From Dendrophyllia cribrosa (Eukaryota; Cnidaria; Anthozoa; Scleractinia; Dendrophylliidae): a DNA stretch of 64,000 nucleotides. A program made the position numbers and the translations under genes. Of the stretch, positions 29,454 through 38,978 are shown in pieces (within the stretch, counting starts at the first letter, position 1; every line of letters begins with the position of its first letter). Below the pieces are notes generated by a model, which did not search any database, was not told the origin of the DNA, and saw only the letters and a program-made list of their open reading frames with translations. The DNA lies in contig JAJLRJ010000005.1 of assembly GCA_024195265.1 (NCBI GenBank), forward strand, positions 35,188,605 through 35,252,604, written 5' to 3'.

Positions 29454-30355
29454 TTCACTTTGGTGATGTCTGGATTGAAGTATTTTTCAGAGTCCCTGTC
29501 TCCAGCTGTGTAGGGTTCGATGAATAGCAGAAGGATGCCTTTTAGTGACCTGCGCTGTGGGTTCACCCTGAGATTCAGCCTAGAGTCTGAACCCTTCGAG
29601 AATGGGACCACTTCCTCTCGCATTATATGGTCGTAGGCAAACTCCTTTCCGCTAGAGTAAACGATCGTTGCCTCGTCAGCCAGCTACTTACTTCTTATTG
29701 TCTCGTACTCAAGCTAGATATTTGTCAACTTGTATACAAGCTTATTTGTATCAGAACCAATTACGACATGAGCTGCCTGTGTGAGTGTTATCTCGAAGAT
29801 TAGATCGTTGTATAAGGCCTGTGGGTATAAGACACCGTGGTCTGTCAGAATCTGGTGGTCCAGGTTGATGCGGTACTTATTCTTGTACACACTCTCCAGC
29901 TTGTTTTCCGCATCCACGCCAGAGGTTTTCTTGTCACCTGCGTCAGAACGGATCTTGCACAAATCCACACTCTGGATGCCCTCCATAATCATGTTGTCCC
30001 GCTCATCAACAGAAAGAAAGAGGTCCTCAAAGATTTTGTAAATATCGTATCCAACGGTGTCCTGGACAGTGGTAGCGGCAAATTTTACAACGAGCCTGTC
30101 AACTAACGCCCGGGAAACATTCTGGACGAGATAGTTGTTTACATCACCGCCGGTAAGGTCGATGTTAAAAATCAAGGCAAGCGAGTTCGACACGATAACC
30201 TCATGTTCGTTTAGCTTGGGCACCGAAACGTACAGGGTCTCGCCAGGCTTGGCTGTAGAGCGGTCAAATGTGATGCGCTTTACGGTGCGTTCTGCGTTCA
30301 TTGCACCAAGAGTCTTCTCGGAGTTCGTTGGGAGGAGGTTTGGTTGCACAGCCAT
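29454..30355 (-). pseudogene. Major capsid protein remnant, element A2
   Basis: Matches the N-terminal 70% of the A1 MCP (start MAVQPNLLPTNSEKT at 30355) but has two TAG stops (near 29712 and 29685) and ends abruptly at about 29454 after the GSPN segment, where unrelated sequence begins. Where A1 has its TAG at codon 98, this copy keeps Gln (CAG). The copies differ at many residues, so A2 is not a recent duplicate of A1. Confidence 0.75.
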
Positions 30356-30407
30356 AGCCAGAATATATATATGTTTTTTAAAACATATTTATATACATTG
30401 TTACATC

Positions 30408-31769
30408 ATGGCAGAAGGCGGTGACTTTGATACGGGAGATATGCCCGATAATCCTTGGGTTGACCATGGGATTGACCACGATGATGACGATGACGAACAA
30501 GAAGTTGACACAACAACCCCCTTTCAACCAGGCGGCTCATCCACCCCATATCATGGTGGTGAAGAACATGAAATGCATACAATGCCTCGCGAACAGAGCG
30601 GCTTAGATGAAACTAGCCCTCTTCTTGCACAGACTCACAGTGAATGGGCATGGAATACACTCAAGAGCTTATATCCAGATGCTGATGCAGTAGAACTTGA
30701 TGCATATTTAGACCCCAAATCTAAAAGATTAATGATTAAAAAGACAGGCGTTGGCAAAAAAGCATACTCTCTCTACACAAGAGAAAGGTTAACTGGGCGT
30801 GCAAGACTAAACCCAAACCTTTCACAAGAAATCAGATTTGCTCTTGGTCAGTCTGCAGAAGAAAAATTAGTTCAAGACAATACAGCCATAAGGGAAGAAC
30901 AGCAAAGAGTGAAGGATGCAGAGAAACAACTGAAGGAGGCTGAAAGGCTTTCCGTTGAACAACAACAAGCAGCAAATGATGTGCAAAACCTCAGGGACAG
31001 AATCGAACGAGCTCAAGCGAGGATTGACGCTCTGGAACAGGAGCACGGTTCAAGCGTTGAGAGTCAAACCGAGATAGATTAAAACTGCTGAAAAAGAATC
31101 TTCAAGGCGATCTTGAAGACCAGAAAAAAGAATTAGGCGCCCTTCAAAAAAATACAAAAACAAACAGACAAAGAGTGGGCAAAGGTTGACAAACTCAGAA
31201 CACAACTTTCTGAGAAAACAAGAGAAAGAAATGAAGTTGAAGCAAGGCTAAACTCTACTAAACCACTGGATGAGTTAAACGAAAGAGAAGCCGAGCTTGA
31301 ACGAGAAAACGAGGAAGACAGGCGCGTGATAGAGGATGTGGCCACTTCTCCCTCTGACAGAGAAGCCGCGGAAGCCCGAGTTGCAGAGCGAGAAGAAGAA
31401 CTGGGAAGGTTAAGAGAACAGGTTCAAGAAAGGGAAGAAGCCCTGCCTTTGAGAGAGAGGGTCAAAAATATCTTCAAGAAATATGGGTGGACCTTGCAGG
31501 CGGTTGTTCTGGCTGCTGGTATAGTCATAGGGGCTGTTACGCTTTCTGCAATGAATGCCTTGAAAGCGGGGACTAAGGCTGTTGGCAATGGTCTGAAAGA
31601 GATAGGGAAGAAGATTGCCTCCATCCTGCCTGGCCTCATCGGCTCGATCGTTAACTTTATCTTCAAAACGGCCGGCCAGGTTTTATCCTTTCTTGGCGAG
31701 CATGCCTGGCTGCTAATCCTTGCCGTGGTGGCCTTCTTGGTTGAAAAGACAATCAAGCGTAAGCGTTAA
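30408..31769 (+). pseudogene. Coiled-coil membrane protein, element A2, frameshifted
   Basis: Homologue of the A1 468-aa protein: acidic Asp tract, coiled coil, and a C-terminal Gly-rich amphipathic and membrane segment (WLLILAVVAFLVEKTIKRKR). A small deletion near 31077 shifts the frame into a stop at 31080-31082, and an extra A in the A-run near 31147 shifts it back, so the last 147 codons are again in the original frame. The ATG at 30408 diverges from the A2 MCP with the same TATATA spacer as in A1. The N-terminal half differs more from A1 than the coiled coil does. Confidence 0.65.
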
Positions 31770-32455
31770 CGCATCCAGACAACAAACCCTGCTAAAGCAA
31801 ACGCGCCCGCAGCAATGAGTGCCTTGTTTACGTGATGCGGCTCTATCTTGGTCTCTGGCGTTGGTTCTGGTGTGGGGTCTGGTGTTGGGGTTGTGGTTGT
31901 CGTTGGTTTTGAGCCTTTGGGCGCGATGCCCTGCGCCTGTGTTGCCTGTTTGTGAATAGGGTTCGATGGGTGGCTGTTTGGTGGATTGATTTTTGTTGGC
32001 CCGCCGGCCATGGGGCGTAAAGAGGCCTTTTTTGTGCCCAGATTAACATCATTGTTCACACCCAGTTTCATCCCTTGCGTTGCTTCCTTGAGATTGTTGT
32101 TATACCCGATCACGCTCTCTGTGTTGATAACCATGCGTGATGGCATGAGCCAGCTTCCGGGTGCTGTCGCAAAGTCTAGGCGCACTTTAGTCTCTTGGAT
32201 GGCAAGCTGGTAACGCTGTACGCTTGTTGCAATGTCGTTCAGTATAATTGCCTCCTCTAGATTGGTGAGGAATACTCTCTGCGTTTCGAACGCCCGGCCT
32301 CCTCTTCCAATGATGCTGCTGCGGGTTTTGGCTTGTGAACCAAGAATGCAGTACACAAAGGCCTCGATTGATTGGTTCATACGCGCGAGCCCTGGCTGTG
32401 TTAACCCCTGTGCGTAATTTGGCACAAAGTGCTCAAACTGGGTGTCCGCCCCTTG
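31766..32455 (-). pseudogene. Protein X remnant, element A2, cut by element B1
   Basis: The C-terminal part of protein X in an open frame, including GLARMNQSIEAFVY, WLMPSRMVINTESV and a C-terminal membrane helix (ALIAAGAFALAGFVVWMR). A Thr/Pro repeat (TTTTTPTPDPTPEPTPE) precedes the helix, and A1 has a different repeat there. The homologous sequence stops exactly where the AGTAGT palindrome of B1 begins (32456), so B1 interrupts it. It overlaps the 3' end of the coiled-coil gene by 4 bp. Confidence 0.7.
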
Positions 32456-32529
32456 AGTAGTATAGGAGTTGGGGGTACCAGCCCATTTTTGCAAAATGTG
32501 CTCGTACCAGACCCAACTCCGATACTACT
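32456..32529. repeat. Terminal palindrome at left end of element B1
   Basis: AGTAGTATAGGAGTTGGG (32456) is mirrored by CCCAACTCCGATACTACT (to 32529). Between them is a second dyad of the form GGTACCAG..CA.TTTTGCAAAATG..CTCGTACC. The same core with different outer arms is found at 47242. It forms the junction with the interrupted X gene of A2. Confidence 0.8.
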
Positions 32530-33342
32530 GCCATATGATGGCTTATAGCTGGTGTAAGCTCGTTTTTGGATGTCGTATTCTGGTTTCTATAAAACTGTGC
32601 TCGTATTCTGGTTTCTGACTTTTGAGATATTTTTGAATTTAATTAATTGCATAATGGCCATATGCATAACTGCTGATTCCATATTCTTGCAGATATCTTT
32701 TGTCATCAAAACAACTGAGTGATACTTTATTGATTTCATAACTTCCTAATTGATGTTTTTGACTTCTGATTGTTTTCATTCTATTTTATTGTGAGGAAAT
32801 GAGTCATCAGATTGTAAACAGGATGGGGTTATCGGTGTGTGACATTCTCGGAAAAAACAGGGGAAGCCCCCTATGAAATGAGTCATCACTATAGCTATTG
32901 TTTCAGATCACGAGAGAAAATATTTTCAACATATTATGGGGTTTGATTTAACTTTACAAGATCTCTCAACTTTGCCCGGTCTGTTCTAAACTCAATAAAA
33001 CGCTGTTTATCCATCAGTGATATCAAAGGTGTGCGAAATATTATGCCTTCCACTCTTGTTTATATTGGTTCAGTTTCCCACGCGTGGGAATATTTATTGT
33101 TTCATCACCTTTTATGACAGCTTCCATGATTAGCATTTGGATTAAAAATAACATCTACGCAATGGAACAAAGATAGTTTCCCACGCGTGGGAATATTTAT
33201 TGTGAGGAAATGACATCGTTCGGTAGCAATAAATTCGCGTTAGCCGATTTTTACATGTTCGCTATTTTTGTTTTCTGGGAATTTAGACACGTGCCGCTTA
33301 TAGCTATTGTTTTAAAAATATTATCTCATATAATAGTATAGA
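32530..33342. promoter_or_regulatory. Left non-coding region of B1 with iterons and TGAGTCA sites
   Basis: No gene. Two TGAGTCA sites (32800-32806, 32879-32885) match the AP-1/bZIP consensus. A GGGGAAGCCCC dyad lies near 32860. Two copies of the palindrome TTCCCACGCGTGGGAA, followed by TATTTATTG, occur at 33075 and 33178. From about 32790 the region is closely shared with B2 (from about 47765). Candidate replication origin or enhancer for the first gene. Confidence 0.5.
33075..33193. repeat. TTCCCACGCGTGGGAA iterons, two copies
   Basis: Perfect 16-bp palindromes at 33075-33090 and 33178-33193, each followed by TATTTATTG. B2 has six copies. Confidence 0.8.
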
Positions 33343-33912
33343 ATGAATTGTGATAAGATAATTCACGATGAGTTGAAAGCAATGGGTAATTTTATTTGCG
33401 ATTTTTGTGACGTAAAATTAGTAGAAGTTGATAGTAGTGTGAGAGTGATCGAGTCATGTTGTAGTGAACAAGATATAAATAATATAGATGGCATGAGTGT
33501 TTGTCTAAATTGTGGTTCCGTACATGGATATAATTATGTTAATGAGTACATTGATTTTTATGAGAATAAGCATAAGATACGGCGAAAATCGGTATATCAT
33601 CGGAAATATCATATCCAAAACACAATAAATGACATCTGTAGCCAACACAAATTACAGATATCAAACAATTACAATGATAGAACTAAAATCATGAAAATTT
33701 TTGAGGAGATTGATAAAATTTTGCCACAGATAAATGGAAACCGAAAACGTATGATAAATATTGATAAAACAATTATTTAAGATGTTAAAATTACCAATTG
33801 AAAATGATATACCTTTATCTAAATCGAAAAGAACATTAACTTGCTATAAACAATATTGGGATAATATCCTATTGTTAATAGGTGATCAAATACAAACAAT
33901 TATTAATAAATG
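33343..33912 (+). pseudogene. VLTF3-like late transcription factor, frameshifted (B1)
   Basis: The first 145 codons hold a zinc ribbon (CDFC ... CLNCGS), the motif KSVYHRKYHI and a helical part. The frame then stops at 33778-33780, while the homologous C-terminal part (a Y-K-Q-Y-W-D-N segment) continues in another frame to 33912. B2 has the full 188-aa protein in one frame. The pairing of a zinc ribbon with a C-terminal YxxxW helix is what I know of poxvirus VLTF3-like proteins, which drive late genes in large DNA viruses. The ATG follows ATAATAGTATAGA. Confidence 0.6.
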
Positions 33913-33993
33913 ATCCAATATCGTTATGCAAAGGGGGTTTCCCTATGAATGAGTTATTGAATGAAGTTTGTTAGTAAAATTTACTCTAAAAGT

Positions 33994-34476
33994 TTACTCA
34001 AATTTTTTATCATACTGTTTCTCGAATTTATCAGCAAGAGGACAAAGATCGATGATTATTTCATCTAACTGTCTCATTTCATTGATGAAAACAGTGTGGT
34101 TGAATTGATTTCCTCTAAGACAAGACCGTAAAAAAACTAATACTTTTTCATATGTCGTATAAGCAAATTCAGACATTTCGATTTTCTTTTTATAATTCTT
34201 GATTTCACTTACTGTTTTTAGCACTAAACCAGCTCCAGAAATAGAAGCTAGTATAGCAGGATTTAATGTGATACTACCAGCTACAGTACCAATAACTATT
34301 AAGCCTGTTGAAATTACATTAATAGCTAAATTCAATCTCTTAAAATATTTGAAAGCATTCTTATAACACCAAAATCTTTTGTGGTAGAATCGGTATAATA
34401 CTTTGATTTCAGATAATTTTTCTTGGCTGATATATCTGTCAATATGATTGAAATTGAATATATCTGTTTTAGTCAT
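33994..34476 (-). CDS. Two-helix membrane protein, SLATT-like layout (B1, 160 aa)
   Basis: An N-terminal charged helix (residues about 10-45), two hydrophobic helices (INVISTGLIVIGTVAGSI and AILASISGAGLVLKTV) with a short loop, then a charged C-terminal helix pair. It is similar in layout to the 224-aa protein of A1, so the family spans both lineages. Its role may be in a host membrane or the virion, and nothing catalytic is seen. It lies 20 bp from the 133-aa gene on the same strand and is tail-to-tail with the VLTF3-like gene. B2's copy (49101-49579) is frameshifted by a 4-base loss near 49163. Confidence 0.65.
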   Translation of the reverse strand: MTKTDIFNFNHIDRYISQEKLSEIKVLYRFYHKRFWCYKNAFKYFKRLNLAINVISTGLIVIGTVAGSITLNPAILASISGAGLVLKTVSEIKNYKKKIEMSEFAYTTYEKVLVFLRSCLRGNQFNHTVFINEMRQLDEIIIDLCPLADKFEKQYDKKFE

Positions 34477-34496
34477 TATATTATATATTTGGATAA

Positions 34497-34898
34497 TTAT
34501 ATTTTAGGATTTGAAAGAAGACAATATAATACACCACTTATTTGGCCCATTATTGGAGATCTTTTTATTTTCTTCGGTATTGAAAGGAAGCAATATGTGT
34601 ATCCAGGCCCCTTTTCATAGTCATTGTAAAATCTTCCAAATGCATCATGAAAAATAGCATGTTTAATTAAAAATTGGTATTTGGTATTTAGAGTACAAGA
34701 ACCTGGTCCTATTAATCCAATGTCAGAGTGTTTTTCTAATATTTGGTTAAATGATATTGGCTTATTCAAATAGTTAACGTACAAAAATTGATATATTAAA
34801 GCCGATTTTAATATTTCATCTTTAGTATTAGGATGTAGGTTTTTTGGGGTTGTGAAAAATTTATTACCAAAATTAATTGACTGTGCAAGAATTGACAT
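34497..34898 (-). CDS. Conserved protein of unknown function (B1, 133 aa)
   Basis: A compact soluble-looking protein, intact in both B elements and about 93% identical between them by eye. Conserved blocks are GLIGPGSCTLNT and FHDAFGRFYNDYEKGPGY, with a C-terminal PIMGQISGVLYCLL. The His-Asp and Tyr-rich centre might be an active site, but I cannot name a family. Second gene of the minus-strand set that reads away from the fiber gene, probably expressed with it. Confidence 0.6.
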   Translation of the reverse strand: MSILAQSINFGNKFFTTPKNLHPNTKDEILKSALIYQFLYVNYLNKPISFNQILEKHSDIGLIGPGSCTLNTKYQFLIKHAIFHDAFGRFYNDYEKGPGYTYCFLSIPKKIKRSPIMGQISGVLYCLLSNPKI

Positions 34899-34930
34899 TT
34901 ATATATATCAATATATTAGATAATTATATA

Positions 34931-37165
34931 TTAAAACTCTTCAAAAAGTACACTGATATGGCAATTATAAGGTGCATATGTAATATGATCAATTGATATT
35001 AATTTGATTCGTACAACTGTATCTTCATTGAAATTGATAATTGATGTTGATATATTGAAAGTGTATAAAATTTTATTTGATGTTTTATTCCAATTTTGGG
35101 GTGCAAATGAAGTGTTATTGATTAATATAAACATTTTTTTGTATCCTTCAGGCGGTTTATCGTCCAATATCATCAACCATAATTTTACTATTTTCAAATT
35201 AGTTAACGCAATAAATGATGATGAACCGTTGAATATGATATCATCACTGTTCTTATTTTTCATATAATTGCCTAAAAATATGAATTTTTGTTTCTTTATA
35301 GGTAAACCAATTATGTTTCTACCATTCAAATCAATATCGGTCTCCATAACCATTTTTCCATTTTCAATTACAAAAGCAGTATCAAATACATCTGGATCGA
35401 CACTCGAAACATGTCCTTTAACACCATAAACGATTAGATGTGCTTTCTTTGTATTCCCTTTTGTTATCCTTCCATGAAGATCTATCATTATATATTCAGG
35501 TGGAGATACTTGCCATTTATGTAAATGAACAATGCTTTTTGAATATCCTTCAGTGTTGAAAATCTTTGTTGTTTGCTCACTGATGTTGATAACTGTTGAG
35601 ACAACAGTGACAGATGTTGAACTAATATGAGCTTTATCTGGAACAAAAAACTCGATTACCAAAGTGAACTCACCTTGAGGAAGTTTGTATGCATTGAAAC
35701 CTATCCTTGACCTGAAGTCATCATTATTGTCTGTTGTAAGTGTTATATCATAGGCTTTCTTATTGATTTGGTGAGGTGATGCAGCAAAATTGATAATTCC
35801 ATTAACAACTATATTACTTTCTGAGGAGCTCTCATCTACATCTTCCATTAGATATCTGAAAACATCTTTCAATGTAGATGGAGTTATGTGTGACTTGTTT
35901 ACATAACTCTTATAATCATCCGTTATTCGTGTGTACAAGTTTGTATTGGAATCATTGAGTTCGGTGTTGAAGAATGAAACATTTATAGCAGCGTCATTCT
36001 CATGTGGTTTAGGAGTTGCTAGATTAACAATCTTTTTATCTCCCATATCAAGATCGCTGGAAATAGTTTTATCAAGTTTGAGTGTTTCTAAATTATTTAT
36101 TGCATTCGTATTTTGATTTATTCTTGTGTTTTTATCACCAGTTTTTGTGTCAACATATCCTTTATTTGTAGCGTGATCAATTGCTATTGGATCTTTTACA
36201 TTGAAGATCGTATTTTTATTCATATCAAGACCAGTTTCCATAGAAAGCATTTCTTTACGAGAAATAAAAATGTTTTTCACGTCGTTGTAACTAACGAGAT
36301 TGTTGTAATTTGCAGCTAAATCCAAGTATGTCTGTTGTTTCGATTTTACAATATTAAAAAGTTCTTTCAAATCAATGTTTTTAGTAACTTCATGAGTGTG
36401 ATCAGGAACATCGGGATGATATTTTTTTAGAGTTATCATATTCACAGCTGAAAGATCTTGGTTTTCATCTGTGTTGATATTTATGATTTTCTTATTCTTC
36501 GCATCATATTGTTGACCGTCATAATTTAAAAAATGTGTCTTCCCATGGTAAAAAGGGAAAGCATCGTTATCACCAGCTGCTTGAATATTTAATATAGAAT
36601 GATAATTGGCATCCATGTGATCAGTCAATACTATTCTTTCATTTTTCATATATGCATCTGTAATATTAGCTTTTTTATTACTATAATTTTTAAGAGTTAT
36701 CATATTAGTTGCACAAAGATCATTGTCTTCATCCGTGTCCAGATTTGTGATTAATTTTCTATCCATATCAATCTCACCGGGTAAAATTAGTTTATGTCTC
36801 CGCATATCAAGATCCCCCACCATATGAGTTGTTCCATCTAATTTTAAATAATGCGTGTCTCCATACTCTTTATTAACAGCATCTTTTTCTGAAATTGGTG
36901 TTTTTAAATTTCTTATATTATTGTTTTTCATATCAAGATTTGCTGTAACTAATGGTAAATGCTTACTAACAAATGTATTTCTAATAAATTTGAAATCAAC
37001 TACATCATTCAAACCAGTAACTGTTCCTATATTTACTATTTTTTTATTTTGCATATCATAATTACCATCATCTGTCAATTTGAAGCCAACGCCTGGCGGG
37101 CCTGGTGGCCCTTGTGATGTTGTTGTTGTTGTTGTTGATGGTAGTAATCCGTTTGAATAACTCAT
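34931..37165 (-). CDS. Fiber protein with collagen-like start and tail-fiber repeats (B1, 744 aa)
   Basis: After the start (SYSNGLLPS, a Thr run) comes a short collagen-like GPPGPPGVGF, then a series of repeats of the form LDMxxxxIxNLxxPxxxxDAVNKxYVD (for example around residues 55-75, 100-130 and 330-360), like phage tail-fiber shafts. A predicted beta-rich C-terminal domain of about 280 residues follows. I infer a trimeric attachment fiber, with the C-terminal domain as receptor-binding head. The ATG at 37165 was chosen because the open frame upstream of it overlaps the ATPase gene. The B2 copy is 702 aa and lacks GPPGPPG. Confidence 0.75.
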   Translation of the reverse strand: MSYSNGLLPSTTTTTTSQGPPGPPGVGFKLTDDGNYDMQNKKIVNIGTVTGLNDVVDFKFIRNTFVSKHLPLVTANLDMKNNNIRNLKTPISEKDAVNKEYGDTHYLKLDGTTHMVGDLDMRRHKLILPGEIDMDRKLITNLDTDEDNDLCATNMITLKNYSNKKANITDAYMKNERIVLTDHMDANYHSILNIQAAGDNDAFPFYHGKTHFLNYDGQQYDAKNKKIININTDENQDLSAVNMITLKKYHPDVPDHTHEVTKNIDLKELFNIVKSKQQTYLDLAANYNNLVSYNDVKNIFISRKEMLSMETGLDMNKNTIFNVKDPIAIDHATNKGYVDTKTGDKNTRINQNTNAINNLETLKLDKTISSDLDMGDKKIVNLATPKPHENDAAINVSFFNTELNDSNTNLYTRITDDYKSYVNKSHITPSTLKDVFRYLMEDVDESSSESNIVVNGIINFAASPHQINKKAYDITLTTDNNDDFRSRIGFNAYKLPQGEFTLVIEFFVPDKAHISSTSVTVVSTVINISEQTTKIFNTEGYSKSIVHLHKWQVSPPEYIMIDLHGRITKGNTKKAHLIVYGVKGHVSSVDPDVFDTAFVIENGKMVMETDIDLNGRNIIGLPIKKQKFIFLGNYMKNKNSDDIIFNGSSSFIALTNLKIVKLWLMILDDKPPEGYKKMFILINNTSFAPQNWNKTSNKILYTFNISTSIINFNEDTVVRIKLISIDHITYAPYNCHISVLFEEF

Positions 37166-37184
37166 TATATATAATATGAGTATA

Positions 37185-37820
37185 TTATATTTTTTCATTG
37201 AAATTCTTGGTTGTGAATTTCCTTGGTTTATCAATATATATGAATGAAAATGGTTCTTTAGTTGCTTTATCATATAATTGTTTTGAAATACTGTTTTCAC
37301 GGCAAATTAGACTCTTTTCATTGGTGCTTGGGAATTCGTAAAGACAGAAATGTGAACAGTTCAATCTTATGTCTTTCGGTGTCTTATAGTAGCTTTGACT
37401 CAAATAAATCACACTACAGTTGTTGTGTCTCCCTCGTATAAAATAGTCGACTAATGGTTTTTGGTTTTTATCACATACGAAATCGTCGAATATCACTATT
37501 TTCTGACTTTCATTATCAATATCATTTACAGGAATAATTTGATCATTGCTTGCTTCAATAACATTATAACCAGCTTCATCACTTATTGGCTGGAACATAT
37601 CCATAAGATTCTGATACTTGGACTGCTCTAAGTTTTTCGCATACAGGTATATTTTATCAAAGTACAATAAATTGTAAATCATATGCATAAGTGTATTTGT
37701 TTTTCCCGAACCACTTGGGCCGCAAACCAACATCCTAAATGATTGATCTGGCATGAAATCATATAACTGTCTAAAGTTCGAGACCATATCGTCTTCAATA
37801 TCGTAATTTGGTATTATCAT
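37185..37820 (-). CDS. A32/FtsK-like packaging ATPase (B1, 211 aa)
   Basis: A genome-packaging ATPase with Walker A (CGPSGSGKT, residues about 34-42), Walker B (KIVIFDDF) and a following QSYYKTPKDIR segment typical of the poxvirus A32/Polinton ATPases. Intact. Starts MIIPNYD at 37820 and lies 20 bp upstream of the fiber gene, in the same direction. It diverges from the 337-aa gene across the ACACGGTGT promoter region. Unlike the lineage-A homologue (22371), it is unbroken. Confidence 0.9.
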   Translation of the reverse strand: MIIPNYDIEDDMVSNFRQLYDFMPDQSFRMLVCGPSGSGKTNTLMHMIYNLLYFDKIYLYAKNLEQSKYQNLMDMFQPISDEAGYNVIEASNDQIIPVNDIDNESQKIVIFDDFVCDKNQKPLVDYFIRGRHNNCSVIYLSQSYYKTPKDIRLNCSHFCLYEFPSTNEKSLICRENSISKQLYDKATKEPFSFIYIDKPRKFTTKNFNEKI

Positions 37821-37942
37821 TATATAATATGGGTATATTATTTCAATACAACACGGTGTATAACACGGTGTATAACACGGTGTTAAACGTTGTTTTTTAT
37901 ATATGATTTTCATTTTTATGTAACGTAATAATATAACAATAA
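37821..37942. promoter_or_regulatory. Divergent promoter region with ACACGGTGT repeats (B1)
   Basis: Between the ATPase and 337-aa ATGs. Three copies of the dyad ACACGGTGT (37850-37885) spaced by TATA, next to an AT-rich TATATGATTTTCA stretch and ATAATATAACA before the plus-strand ATG. A likely operator or activator site that serves both directions. Confidence 0.6.
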
Positions 37943-38956
37943 ATGAGTTTACTTAAGTGTAAAGAACTTGCAAAGAGAAAATCTGAATTAGGAAATAAAA
38001 TTAATTATGTTCATGATGCAATCACAAAACATAATCTTGGTCAGCAGATAAGTCAGGAATCGTTGACGAAGGTATTCAAACCAGTAACTAGTAAATTAGA
38101 TGATGTTATCGACAGTAATTTAGATTTAAGGGTACCTATAAGAAAGAAACGAGCACCTAAAAAAGGTGAACAAGGTATTGACTACATGCCTGAAGTTGAC
38201 CCTTTCGAAGACATGCAAGTTGATGATTTATTTGGTGATTATGTCCCACCAAATCAAGAAAAACAACTGGTGCCAAAACCACCAACATATGAAGAATCTT
38301 TACAAGATCTTCTGGAAGGAAATAAGGATATTTATGTTGATCCTCAGTACTTTGGTGATGAACCAGATGAATTACCACCAGAATATGAAGAAGAAGAGAT
38401 GGACTATGGATTAGATGATGAAGATACAAGTAATTCGATTCTGGATGATCTTGGTATTACGGATTATGAAAATGTGGAAATGAGGTTAAATCAACCAGAA
38501 ATGACACATAAAAAGACTAGGGCCTATCTTAATAAGATTATAAATGATGCAAAATCAAAAAGCAGTCAATTAAGTGGTTATAAGTCACATGTTACAAAAC
38601 AGTTCAAAAGTGGGGCTATATCAGAAGCTGAGAGACAAATGCGAAACAAAAGAATAGACAATGCAAGAGTTACTTTAAATGAATACATAAAACATTATAA
38701 TACTAAATTGGAAACAATAAAAGGTTCTGGAATCCAGAGTCGGGGAAAAAAACAGAGAGGTGGAAATATTATGTTTTTTAATGATGTAAAGCAGCTTTTA
38801 AAAAAATTGGAGTTGGTAATTGGTGAAAGATTAGCAGGGAATACCAGCATTAAGATGAGGAATATGGGAGTAACTATACTAGACACATTATTGAAAATGT
38901 CGAAAATCAATAGGTCACAATATAGTAAATTGTATAGTCAATATTTCAAAATATAA
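37943..38956 (+). CDS. PPxY-motif virion protein (B1, 337 aa)
   Basis: An N-terminal helical and basic part, then an acidic middle with two PPxY motifs (KPPTYEES, and LPPEYEEEE about 30 residues later), followed by a basic C-terminal domain with KKQRGGNIM. PPxY motifs bind WW domains of NEDD4-type ligases and are used by viruses for budding or trafficking; adenovirus protein VI has one. The QRGG site could be cut by the element's protease. Intact in B2 (53028) with both PPxY motifs kept. Possibly an internal virion protein, inferred from position and motifs. Confidence 0.65.
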   Translation: MSLLKCKELAKRKSELGNKINYVHDAITKHNLGQQISQESLTKVFKPVTSKLDDVIDSNLDLRVPIRKKRAPKKGEQGIDYMPEVDPFEDMQVDDLFGDYVPPNQEKQLVPKPPTYEESLQDLLEGNKDIYVDPQYFGDEPDELPPEYEEEEMDYGLDDEDTSNSILDDLGITDYENVEMRLNQPEMTHKKTRAYLNKIINDAKSKSSQLSGYKSHVTKQFKSGAISEAERQMRNKRIDNARVTLNEYIKHYNTKLETIKGSGIQSRGKKQRGGNIMFFNDVKQLLKKLELVIGERLAGNTSIKMRNMGVTILDTLLKMSKINRSQYSKLYSQYFKI

Positions 38957-38978
38957 TTTATGTAACTTTATTATATAA

